Source: Cystobasidiopsis lactophilus (Eukaryota; Basidiomycota; Agaricostilbomycetes; Agaricostilbales; Chionosphaeraceae). Taken from it: a stretch of DNA of 64,000 nt. Positions 23,044 through 32,955 of this stretch are shown piece by piece (position 1 is the stretch's first letter; each line of letters begins with the position of its first letter). Made by a program: the position numbers and the translations under genes. The stretch covers positions 496,001-560,000 of the forward strand of contig BCIO01000005.1 of the NCBI GenBank assembly GCA_001599975.1, given 5' to 3'. Under the pieces are notes generated by a model. That model was not told the DNA's origin. It saw only the letters and a program-made list of their open reading frames with translations, and did not search any database.

Positions 23044-26000
23044 ATGTCGGAAGCCCCAACCCAGGACGCCCCGCGGTCCGGCCAGGCGACGCCCACCGGT
23101 GACCAGGCTACCAAGCCCCAGCTCAGCATGAGCCTGCGAGACTTGCCTGCTCCCTCCTTCAAGGCGGGCCCCGCTGGCCAACGCAGCGTCCCTGCCCTCG
23201 ACCGCCCCAACCTGTTTGGCGGCATGACTTCTGAGAAGACGGAGAAGCCACCCAAGACGCCGACTGGTAAGCGACCGCCTCCCAATTGCTTGTTCTGGTC
23301 GCAACAAAAACTGAATTTGCCCAGGCACGCTCACCCCTGGCGCGGCCGGTCAACTGGGTTTGGGCCGAGAGCCTTGGAACCTGTTCAACGACAAAGCGGC
23401 TGAGGCCAATGGTAGGTGGCGCCCCGTGCTTGTCGTACACACAGCTTCGAACTGAACGCGGGTATCGACAGGCAAAGACGATTCGTCCCTCCGCGTGAGC
23501 TTCTGTTCTCATCCGTCATTGCCCTCGAGCACAGCCTCATCTCCCTGCCTTCGCAGCCTACTGGAGGATTGGCTCGCTCCTCGTCCTACAGCGGTGACCT
23601 CTCCACTCGCAAGTCATTCGGTACGATCGCTTCTGAAGTTTAATCGCACAACGGGCCTTGCTGAACTTTATCACCCACAGAACGCAGCTCCTCCTCGCTC
23701 GCGCCCAACAGCTCCAAGGACGTGTCCTCCGCCTCTCTCGACTCGGCTATGAAGACGGAGAAGGCGCCGACGCCGGAACCGACGAAGGCCAGCCAGGCCA
23801 CCGACTCACTGACCAACAGCATGCGCGATTTGGGCATTGGCAACTCCCAGCCTCGCCCTTACCAGCCCCCCATCAGCAATGGCAACGGTGTTCAGCAAGC
23901 CCCTTGGGTGGACCCAGCCAAATCCTACGAAACCATCGCGGCGGGCGGCTTCTACAACACCCCGTTCAACCCTTTGGGCATGGCCGACCCCTCGGTCCCG
24001 CAAGGTGGCTACGGCTCGCCTGCTGGCATTGAGCCCAACTACGACCTGTTCCGCAGGGACTCGGGCTACGGCGCCGGCATCGCCAACCCCATGGACTTTG
24101 GCATCAGCGGTCAGCCGCTCGGCGGTCAACCTCGCAATCTCAGCCGCCCAGCCTCGGGTTGGCAACTGTCGGGCTCTGAGGCACAGCGAGGTCAGTCGCG
24201 CAGCCCCTCGCGCTATGCCTCGTCCAGCATGTCCCGCCAAAGCTCGGGCAACTCGACGTACGGCATCCCCCGTGGCAACGGCAGCCAATGGGGCAACGAC
24301 AACATGGCCTACGGCCAGATGGCCCAGCAACAGCAGTACGGCATGAACATGTACGGCGCGCAGCCCCCGCCCCAGCGCCAGATGCAGCCCATGACCAACA
24401 TTGCCCGCGGACCGGGCGGCTACGAGTCGGTGCCCATCGACTACTCTGCCTACGGCGGCGCCTACGCCAGCGGCATGGTCATTGGCAACAGCACTCACCC
24501 CGAGTACCCCGGTGGCATGCCGGGAGCTTTGCGCTACGAAGACCGCGCCCGCAGCATTCGCAGCCCCATGCTCGAAGACTTCCGCGCCAACCGTCACCGC
24601 CGCTGGGACCTCTCTGTTTGTTCTAGTCGCTTCTGTGCCTGTGTTGCTCGCGCTCATCCTTTAGCAGGATCTGCGTGGTCACATTGTCGAGTTCAGCGGC
24701 GACCAGCTCGGGTCGCGACACCTTCAGGCCAAGCTGGAGTCTGCCACCGTCGAAGAGAAGCGAATGTGAGTCTCTGACGAGGTCGCTGCACTCGGGGAGC
24801 TGATTTCGGTCATATCGTCCTCACAGCTTCTTTGACGAGATGATGCCCAATGTCTTGGCTCTCTCGGCTGACCTCTTCAGCAACTATGTGTAGGCTACTT
24901 GATAACTCCTATTGACTAAAAACACTGAGCACAATGTACAACAGCGTTCAAAAGGCATTCGAGATCGCAGACCACAACCAGAAGCTGGCATTGGTCAAGG
25001 CTTTGGAGGGCTCCGTCCTGCAGCTCAGCCTGCAGATGTACGGCTGCCGAGTCATCCAAAAGGCCCTGGAGTGCGTGTTGGTCGATGAGCAGATCATCCT
25101 GGTCAACGAGCTCAAGGGCAACGTCCTCAAATGCGCCCGCGACCAAAATGCCAACCATGTCCTGCAGCGCGTGCTCGAGCGCGTCCCTGCCGACCGCATC
25201 AAATTTATCCCTGAAGCTTGCGAAGGCCAAGTCTATGCCCTCGCCACCCACCCTTATGGCTGCCGCGTCCTCCAGCGCATCTTGGAGAACACGAGCGACG
25301 TCCGACCTCTGATCGACGAGCTCCTGAAGTACACCGAGAACCTCATGCAGGACCAGTATTCGAACGTGAGTGCTTGCCGCACTTTTGGTGAATGGCTGGC
25401 TTACGCATTCTCCATCGCTCGCAGTATGTGATTCAACACCTTTTGGAGCGCGGCACCCGAGCCGACCGCACGGCCATCATCAACGTCGTGCGCGGCCAGC
25501 TCGTCCCTTTCGCCCGCCACAAGTTTGCAAGCAACGTTATTGACAAGGTCATCCTTTGCGCCGATGAGGAGGAGCGCCGCGCTTTGACCGACGAGCTCCT
25601 GTACGACCCCTCGGCGGTTGGCACCTTGCTCAAAGACTCCTATGGAAACTATTGTTTGGTGAGCTCTCCTGTGGCAAAATGTTCAGGCTGTTCTAAGACC
25701 TTGCCAACAGCAAAAATTCATGCTTGGTGCGTTGCCTCTGTACCGGTGCTGGCCTTTGCTAAAATTAAAGTCCATGCGCTTCAGTTGTCACCGGGTCGGT
25801 TCAATCACTGCTTCATTACTCCCAATTACTAAAAGCAAGGCCAATAGATCTCAACGACAGCCCCTTATGGATCGTGTGGCCGACGCTTTGACGCAGATTC
25901 GCAAGTATTCTGGCACCTAGTGAGCGCATTTCCCCCAAGCTATCAGGAGACAGTACTCATGCTAGGAGCAGCTCCAAGCACTTGTTGGCTATCGAAGTGA

Positions 26001-26198
26001 GTGATGACAATTTGATTGGCCGCGCTGGTTGTTGACTCGAATTTGGTCTGCCGCGAGCAGAAGTACATTGCAAACGAGGCGTGAGTTGCGTACACTTGGC
26101 CATGTATCGCCACAAGACTGACGAGCATGACCAGCGCCCTCAACTCTTACCACGCTCAAAATGCCAACTCTGTCTCGGTTGGCGGCCCTCGCCATTGA
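23044..26198 (+). CDS. Pumilio (PUF) RNA-binding protein
   Basis: Fifteen exons (from 23044-23266 to 26135-26198) sum to 781 residues. The N-terminal half is low-complexity and rich in S/P/G/Q/N. The C-terminal half holds PUF repeats: [95 protein letters not shown] and [16 protein letters not shown] proteins bind 3' UTR motifs and repress or localise mRNAs. Repeat 8 is spread over tiny exons (25711-25726, 16 nt; 25785-25794, 10 nt), and the final three exons (25966-25996, 26061-26080, 26135-26198) extend the protein past an in-frame TAG at 25918 that lies in an intron. The region of the first repeat after WDLS is fixed by the repeat motif. Confidence 0.9.
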
Positions 26199-26955
26199 TC
26201 TGTCTCTCGCAACCACCCCGGCAGTCCCTCTCCTCCCACTCTATACCCCATCATCCAAATGCCCTTGTTTACCCAGCAGGAACAACAAGTTAATGACCCA
26301 CCACTGCTTTGGGCGCCTCTCCTCTGTTCGGTTCAGTTCCGCACCTCCCCTCGTCCTATCGGTTCCACTCTTCGAGATGGCGCTGGCCCATCAGCCCTTT
26401 GCTTCTTCTGTTGATGAACGGGTTTCAAGTTTCTCTGCATCCAGCCAGGTCGGGCGTCACTGCCATCTTCCATCGTCTTTTTCTCTTCCCACCCCGCATG
26501 CAAGATTTTCTCCTTTCGCATTGTCATATAGCATTTTTTGGATACCAAGACGGAACTTTGGGCACGTTGAAATCGAAACACAAGAATGAATGGCCTCTCA
26601 AACTCGGAAAGCTCTGCAACTCGGCTTGGCAACCAAACTCGTATGAGCCGTGGCACGGTCCATTTTGTAGAGGCCACCATTTAGCTTGTCTTAATAATGG
26701 GAGCCGGCATTCGATGATTGCTTGTCCGCTGTTGAAGGCGAAGGATTTGATGTCACAGGAAAGAAAAAATCTCCATGCTACAAACGAAAACGAATGACTG
26801 CGATACTTCTGTAAAGATGACGAAACCACAATCGACATGGGCCAAAAGGCGAGAAAGAGAAAGCAAAAAAGCTTTGCGAGGTTGGTGCGGCGGCGAAACG
26901 TGTATGGCCAGCTGTTGATCCGAAAATCCGCATTCTCTGGCCCGTTTCCTTCTTT
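26199..26955. other. Convergent intergenic region
   Basis: About 757 bases between the Pumilio and cyclin stops. Open frames on both strands overlap without family signature. Both 3' untranslated regions must lie here. Confidence 0.45.
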
Positions 26956-28824
26956 TCAATAGGCAGTCTGCTGCTGACTTGTCCAGACACCATGCTGCGG
27001 TTGCCAAACTGGCTCCCGGCAGCCATAGCTGAGAAGTTCTGGCTCGAGCGACCCTTTCCGAGGGCGCAAAGGCGAGCTTTCTCGAGTGGCGGTGTAGTGC
27101 TTCGCGGAGACGGAGCGGTGCAGGCCATTTGTAGCGAGGCCGCCCGCGCGGTCGTGCCCTCCAAAGGAGGTGTTGATCCACAACTGGGGTTTCGAGGCGA
27201 GTGCTGCAGACTGCGACGATAGAGTGTTGTTGTGGGAGATGACATCGGCCAGGGTGGCCGACCGCATCAATCGTTGACGTGGTGCCACAGAGACGGAAGA
27301 AGAGTGGTAGGTTGCAGATGCCGGCGACGAAAAGTCGGTCAGCGAGGCCCGCACCTCTTGCGTTGGGCTCGGCATCGGCAGGACGTCAGAGGAGGTTCTC
27401 GACACGGTGGGCATAACCGGCACCGACGGCGACGAGGGCGGCAAGATGCCTTGCTGCTCCTGCAGTTTCCGCAGGCGGTTGGCCCAGTTGTGGAAGACCT
27501 CGACTTTGACAAAGAGCCGGTAGTCGAGCAGCTTGAGAAACGCTTGCTCGTTGCTGTTGATTTCCGCGACCGATAGACCGGAGAGCCTTGACCAGGCTTT
27601 GTGACGCGGCGAAAGACAATCGAAGTTCAACCTTCTGCGGCAAAGCTGTTGGAGCAAACGAAAGAGAACACACCTCGATTGGAGTACGTTCGGTCCAAAA
27701 GGTTTTTCGAGGCAACAATCAAGGATGCCAAGAACATGCGGCGGCCACAGACGACTGGGTCGCGAGAAGTGGCGAGGACCTCCGCAGCAGCGGCGGTGAA
27801 CTCGTCGGTGGATGGGCTGGAGGGAGGGCTGGGGTACGGCGTGGCGTGCTGCTGGGCCGAGCGGATCTTGGCGAGGCAGGTGAAGTGTTCCTTGGCCGAC
27901 TCGGCGGCCGCCACCCGGGAGCGGATCTGCGATCGGACTCGGTGGAGGTAGTAGAGGGCGGTCTGGAGGACGATGGCGTTGGATCGGCTGCGGCGCAGGG
28001 TCTCCTTGATGAAGTAGCGCAGGGGCAAAACTTTGCTTTCGCCACCCGATGGGGACGCGCCACCGCCACCGCCACCCAACAGAGGTGAGGTGTCGCCTCC
28101 ATCAGCTTTTCGGGTTGACGCCGGCCAGATCGATTCGATGGCAAGGATAGAGACGCCTTTCGAAGGCAAGGGGAGTGAGCTTGCGCGTCCTGGGGCCAGG
28201 TGGCAACGTGGAAGGTGGCGCACCTATTAGCCCTTCAACGAACTCTTGCTGCTCCCAGGGCTTGAGGCAATCGAGCGCTGGGGTGAGTTCCAAATGTTGC
28301 TTATCCAGGGCTGGGGCTGAGGGAGGAAGTTCCGAAGAAGGAGGTGGTTGAGGGAGAGAAAGGGCGGAAAGGTCAATTTGAGGTGGTGGCGCAAGATGAG
28401 GTAAGCCGGCCTTGACTCCGCCGGCCTCGCCCTTCCACTCCGGATGACTCAAGTGCGGCTCCAGAGCCGGAGTCGAGTACACGTCCGGGCTGCAAGTGAC
28501 CATGGGAGCGCCGCAGGAGTCCGGATGCCAGCCCATGGCGGCAAAGGAGAGCGGGAAGCTGCCACTGCCGGCTGACGAAGCCGAGGACAGCGACGAGACC
28601 GAGGACGACGCGGAGAGGGGTGGCGTGGGTAGGTAGGAGGACGAGGAGCGAGCCGAGCCAGGGTGGGCGAGGCGGCCATGGGAGCTGGAGGTGCGGGAAG
28701 CGTCGAGGTCGTCCGAGAAAGTTCGCGATCGACTGCGCTTGGCGCCACGGAGCGGTGAGGAAACGAAGTGGTGGGGGTGGAGGGAGGCCATAGGCGAGGA
28801 GAAACGGCGACCGGAGCAGTCCAT
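26956..28824 (-). CDS. Pho85-type (Pcl1/2-like) cyclin
   Basis: Three exons (28824-28224, 28156-27674, 27596-26956) give 574 residues. The cyclin box lies in the middle: VLPLRYFIKETLRRSRSNA, LQTALYYLHRVRSQI, MFLASLIVASKNLLDRTYSN, then RAWSRLSGLSVAEINSNE and FLKLLDYRLFV. The NRAWSRLSGLxxxEINxxE block is typical of Pcl1,2-type cyclins that activate the Pho85 kinase. Long serine/proline-rich tails on both sides are usual in basidiomycete homologs. Likely role: cell-cycle or nutrient-linked targeting of Pho85 (family knowledge). Confidence 0.86.
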
Positions 28825-30179
28825 AGTAGAGTTGAAGAGGGTTGGCCGAAACAGGGCTGAAAGACGAGAAGGCCGAAACTTGGCTTTCCGGTCTTGCTAG
28901 ACGCTGCGACGGCGGATAACAAATTGCCTCAGGCGAACTGAGAGGCGGTGGTACTGCTGTATGAACAGGGTATCAAGCCTGTTTTGCTGTGCCGCACAAA
29001 TGTCTGCTCTTGATTATCCGAGAAAAGGCTGGCAACGAAGTCGAAGCGAATCGCTTGCAGCTGGCCAGGACGGGGGGTCGAGAGCAGGCGGGTAAACCGA
29101 TTGAAGACGAAGACGGGACACCGGGAGACGATGGGTTGGAACCAGACGGGGCGAGGCGAGCAAGCGTCGAGGGTTGGGAGATCCTCGGCCGCAACAACTC
29201 TTTTGTTAATTCACTGGGCCTTCAGATGGCCAGGGAAGGCCGGACTGAGGCGAAGGACATGTTGACTAGTGACGAGGAGCGAAAACCGAGAGCGATGAGG
29301 GACCTGTGCCGGGTGTTGTTGGGGGGTCGGGGCGACGGGAGCTGCGAGCATGCAACTTGCGAGCGGGCGTCAAAGGAGAAGGCCTATTGGATGACCTAGG
29401 TGGTGAGCGAGAGTGCACAGGACACCAGCCGAATGACTGAACAGAAGCAACGAAGGTCAGAAGGCGCACCGAGGGCCCTGAGTCGTCCTACGTACTGAAG
29501 GCGTCGAAGCAACTGAACAGCCTTCTTTGCTGTGTGGGTGAGCCCGGCTTGTTCCCTACCAGGCCGGTAGTAGTCCAAGAAGCAAAAAATGTAGGTGACT
29601 CCGACGAGCTGGCTGAGCAAAACCTCAACGAAGAGGTCTGAGTCAAGCAGAAGGCAAGGTCAGAGGGTGGCGGCGGGCAAACGCAAGGCCGAGCCCTTTT
29701 TGCGGCATCGCCTGCGCGATTTTTTTTTTTTTTCCCTGCCCCAGCTGAGAGAGCTCCCTTTTAAAGCCGGCTCCAAGAGGAGTCAAGACTCAGAGGCGAT
29801 GACACCCTTTCCCGTAAAACCCGGTTGACCCATTTGACTCCGCTGATGCAGGTCTCTTGGCTCCGAGATAAGTCCTTTGGAAATGTGACCACACACTCTT
29901 GAAGGTCCGGAAAGCACTTGCGTAGGGCTGCGTGACGAGTGACTGGGTGGCAAAAAAAAGATGATCTGCCCTCGGAGATGCGGCAGTCCGACCCTGGTAC
30001 TCCAGCCGCACAGCTTAGTGTTTATCGCAATGAGATCATTGGGTGCAGGCCAGACTGAATGGGGAAGCAACCGGCCTTACCTATTTGGAGGAGGGGCACG
30101 CGCCCAATTCTGGTGAGCCAAATGGCCCGGTGGATGATGCCATCCCGTGCCTCCGTTGAGCCTGAACGCCTGAACCGTA
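28825..30179. other. Long upstream region of the cyclin gene
   Basis: About 1.35 kb between the cyclin start and the end of the signal peptide peptidase gene, both on the minus strand. It contains a T-run of about 15 at 29720-29734. No ORF shows coding character. A long promoter suits a regulated cyclin. Confidence 0.4.
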
Positions 30180-31410
30180 CTACTCGGTTTTCTTCGGTGG
30201 TGGCCCGTCGACAAACTTCCAAAAGTCGGTAAACTCGCGCCTGGCCAGAGCACAGAGCACCACGCTCAGCGAGCACGCCGGCGAGAGGTAGAGCCTGCAA
30301 CATTGGTCCAAGTTTAGAGCACGATGTACAGAGAGCGAAGAGAGACTTGCAAAGCTGGCTGGGCCGCCTTAAAGAGGTGCATCACCACGATGGTCAAAAT
30401 CAGGCCTAAAAGGTAGGCGGTGATGCAGGATATGTAGTAAGGCCGCGGGAAAGAGGACGTCGGTAGCAGCGCTTTGTTGTTACGATGAGCTTGATGGAAG
30501 TCGAATCGGAGGGCCAGAGCGACGACCAGGCCGGGAATGACAATGTCGCCTGTGGATAATTCGCACCTGGTTGAGTCGCGCTTTCGAAGACTCACGCAAA
30601 GAACCAGCCCACCAAGTCCAAGCATAGCAAATCCCGCTGTAGAATCCGACGAGTCCTTGGGCCAGACCATCTTGATAGGCGCTTCGAAGTCGGTCGCCAC
30701 TCTGCAGGCCAGAAACGCTCGGCCGGGCTCCATGAAAGTAGACCCAATGAGTCCACCTACGATACCATGATGGGCGTGAAGAACACAAAGTAGATGTCGT
30801 ATACAAAGAGGCCAGCCAAAAGCAGGAGGCCGGTGCGAAAGGAATCGAGGCGCAAAAGGGCGATGGTGTTGAAAGCGAACACGGTGCCAAACAGGTTGGA
30901 CAGCAGCCAGTGCTTGGTCTGAAAGTGTGCGGCAGACGCCAAGCCCGACAACGCGGCGAACAGGACGTGGTAGTAGGAGAAGCGAACGTCGAAGACCGAG
31001 TAGCGACCTTCTGACAGCGCCAGCTTGAGAGTCTTGGCCGCTACCCAGCGCGCTTTGCCCATCATCCGTTCTGCCAAGGCACTGCAGAACCTGACCATTC
31101 CGCCAAAGCCAATGCAACCCAAATAGGCGTTCAGCACGAGATTGATTAAATCCTTGCTCAAATACTTGAACGCCACATAGAGCGAGCAGAGCATGATGCC
31201 AGCCAGCACAGGGAACAGCAACGCATCGCCTGCTGTTAAGGACTCCATCTCGTCTTCATCCTCCTCCTCGTCCTCTGGCTGCTTTTCGCCCTCGAGCCCC
31301 TTCTTCTTGGCTTTCTTGGGCGCCCGGATGCTGCCTTCTGCGCCCAGGTGCAAGGGTATCAAGGCGCTAACGACGATGGCCCCATACACTTTGAGGGCTC
31401 CAGCGTCCAT
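30180..31410 (-). CDS. Signal peptide peptidase (presenilin-type aspartyl protease)
   Basis: Four exons (31410-30761, 30701-30613, 30549-30351, 30294-30180) give 350 residues. There are about nine membrane segments. The catalytic motifs are both present: YD in LFVYDIYFVFFTPIMVSVAT and GLGD in FAMLGLGDIVIPGL, followed by the QPAL motif (AAQPALLYL). This intramembrane protease of the ER cleaves leftover signal peptides and some tail-anchored proteins. An acidic lysine/glutamate loop (about residues 30-55) lies between the first two segments. The last intron has a GC donor (GCAAGT at 30350-30345); only this splice keeps QPALLYLSPA in frame. The C-terminus PPPKKTE ends in a KKxx-like context suited to ER retention. 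Confidence 0.92.
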
Positions 31411-31738
31411 GGCGGATGGTGGGCCGGGTCTGAAAGTTCATCGTTCGAAATCAATCCTGGTGATGTTTGCTGTCCCTCTTGAACTCAGTCCGTAGGGCAA
31501 GGGGAGGCAGTATAGTGTACAAGAAGGAAAGCCCAATGTCCGTTTAGGAAGCCTAGCGACGTCCGGAACTCCTTTTGAGAAGGTAAAACGCCGTCGACGA
31601 GAGATGGCCGTGTTCGCCGCCCGCCGGCGGTGAAAGAACGCCAAGAGAAAGTGGTGAACCAACAGAAGACGACATATAAGGCGAGGGTATCGCGTGCGTG
31701 GAAGTGTAAGAGAGCCTGGTGTGCAAAGTGGAAGGTGA
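31411..31738. other. Gap between signal peptide peptidase and bZIP genes
   Basis: About 330 bases. It holds the promoter of the peptidase gene and the 3' end of the bZIP gene, both on the minus strand. No gene is called. Confidence 0.5.
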
Positions 31739-32606
31739 TTAGAGCGCGGGCACGGCGCCAAAGAGCGAGTCCAGCTCCCTCGTCATCTGTTGCGGCATGT
31801 CGGTGCAGTCGACGACGTTGTCGCAGCACGGGCGCTTGCCGTTGGCAATGATGCTTTTGCTGGGGAGCTCGGTAGGGGGAGCTGGGAGGTCCAGAAGCTG
31901 GTTCGCCTAAGACCCGCGGAACACAACGGAATCAGCTGCCACCCTCTGAGATGCCAACTTCTGTCGCCTCACCGTCTGCACGTTGAAGCCAGTGTACTGG
32001 TCGCCCATGGGAGTGTACATGGGGAGGTTGAAGCTGGGGTAAAAAGTGGGAGGAGGGTAGGCCATCGGGGTAGACCAATCTTCGACCGGCCACGCGCCCA
32101 GCTGCTGCATTGACGCCGTGTACTGAAACTGGAGGTCTGACACCGGCACCTGGTACGGATCTGGCGGCGGCAAAGCCATAGCAGGCGACAGGAGCGGCGG
32201 AGGGGAAAAGGATGATGTCGAGGTCCGCGGCGATAAAGTCTCCAGCTCTTGGATCTGCTCGTGCGCCGGCCTATAATCAGCTCCTCTGGACGAGCGCAAC
32301 CCAGCGAGGCTGTGGCGAACCTTGGCCCGGAGTGCGGCGTTCTCCGCTTCCAGCTGGGCATTGGTCGACTTCAGCTCTTCGTTGCTCGCTTGCAGACCCT
32401 GGATCATGGCCGCCCGCCTGGCCCTGAACTGCCTCGAGTTCTCTCTGGACTTGGCATATTCGAGCCTGCGTGAATGTAGGCGAGTCAATAAATGTCCGGC
32501 TCAAAGCGGCTCAACCGAGGCAAACGCACGAATCGTCTTGTTTGCGGCCACGGGTTGAGAGCCGCGCTGAGCCTGCTGGCAGGGGAGCCTTCGCCTCAGC
32601 GGGCAT
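31739..32606 (-). CDS. bZIP transcription factor, candidate regulator of the adjacent arsenite pump
   Basis: Three exons (32606-32530, 32465-31973, 31906-31739) give 245 residues. The basic region is YAKSRENSRQFRARRAAM (about residues 28-46), directly followed by a leucine zipper with leucines seven apart (GLQASNEEL, KSTNAQL, EAENAAL) and asparagines at three 'a' positions. The middle is proline/serine-rich. The last exon ends with cysteines 217, 218 and 224 in PCCDNVVDCTDM and the acidic tail ELDSLFGAVPAL. It is divergent from an ACR3 pump, as ARR1/YAP8 neighbours ACR3/ARR3 in budding yeast, where the factor binds As(III) through cysteines. The basic region is not a clear Yap type, so orthology is not claimed. 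The start could lie further upstream. Confidence 0.78.
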
Positions 32607-32682
32607 GTCTGCTGTATTGCCCTGGCGAAAGTTTGCGGCTGGCGACTGGCGGTGTGACCAGAACCCACGCCAGAAGCTCGCA

Positions 32683-32695
32683 TCTCGATTCGAGA
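32683..32695. promoter_or_regulatory. 13-bp inverted repeat, candidate bZIP operator
   Basis: TCTCGA, one spacer base, TCGAGA: perfect 6-bp arms. Homodimeric bZIP proteins bind such dyads. The yeast Yap8 site is also a 13-bp pseudo-palindrome (known), though of different sequence. Confidence 0.4.
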
Positions 32696-32853
32696 CCCCC
32701 CTGTTTGACCCCCCTCTCCTACTTCTTGAACATCGGCACATTGTGGCTCGCTGCAGCCGTCGTCGAAGACAAAGATCCCACCAGCGAGAACTGTCAAAGC
32801 AGCTGCTGTACCCCCTTGTGCGCCCGCGGGAGTTTCTTGCAGCAAAAAGCTAT

Positions 32854-32865
32854 TCGAAATTTCGA
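32854..32865. promoter_or_regulatory. 12-bp perfect palindrome, candidate operator
   Basis: TCGAAATTTCGA reads the same on both strands. It lies 58 bases before the ACR3 start codon, so it would fall in or next to the 5' leader. Confidence 0.4.
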
Positions 32866-32916
32866 CGCCCTCTCCCCAGCCAGCCGCTGTCTGCTCCTCA
32901 TCCACGACTCTCAATC

Positions 32917-32955
32917 ATGACCAATGCTGGAAAACTTGGAGTCAGAAAACGCTGA
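32917..32955 (+). other. Short upstream ORF overlapping the ACR3 start
   Basis: ATG at 32917 opens a 12-codon frame (MTNAGKLGVRKR, stop at 32953-32955) that overlaps the ACR3 ATG at 32924 in another frame. If the leader starts before it, scanning ribosomes meet it first. This could damp translation. Confidence 0.4.

Larger units (their letters stand above)
32607..32923. promoter_or_regulatory. Shared divergent promoter of the bZIP and ACR3 genes
   Basis: The 317 bases between the two start codons must drive both genes unless the bZIP first exon extends further. Two palindromes lie inside: TCTCGA-T-TCGAGA (32683-32695) and TCGAAATTTCGA (32854-32865). The layout is that of a self-contained resistance operon in a eukaryote. 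Confidence 0.6.

Noticed and set aside
22314-23285. Minus-strand 323-codon open frame overlapping Pumilio exon 1
   Set aside because: Very arginine/glycine-rich, no family motif, and it is antisense to a clearly coding exon; typical of a GC-rich shadow frame.
32470-32955. Plus-strand 161-codon frame across the bZIP-ACR3 promoter
   Set aside because: It overlaps the bZIP basic-region exon antisense and ends in the wrong frame for ACR3; only its last 12 codons matter as an upstream ORF.
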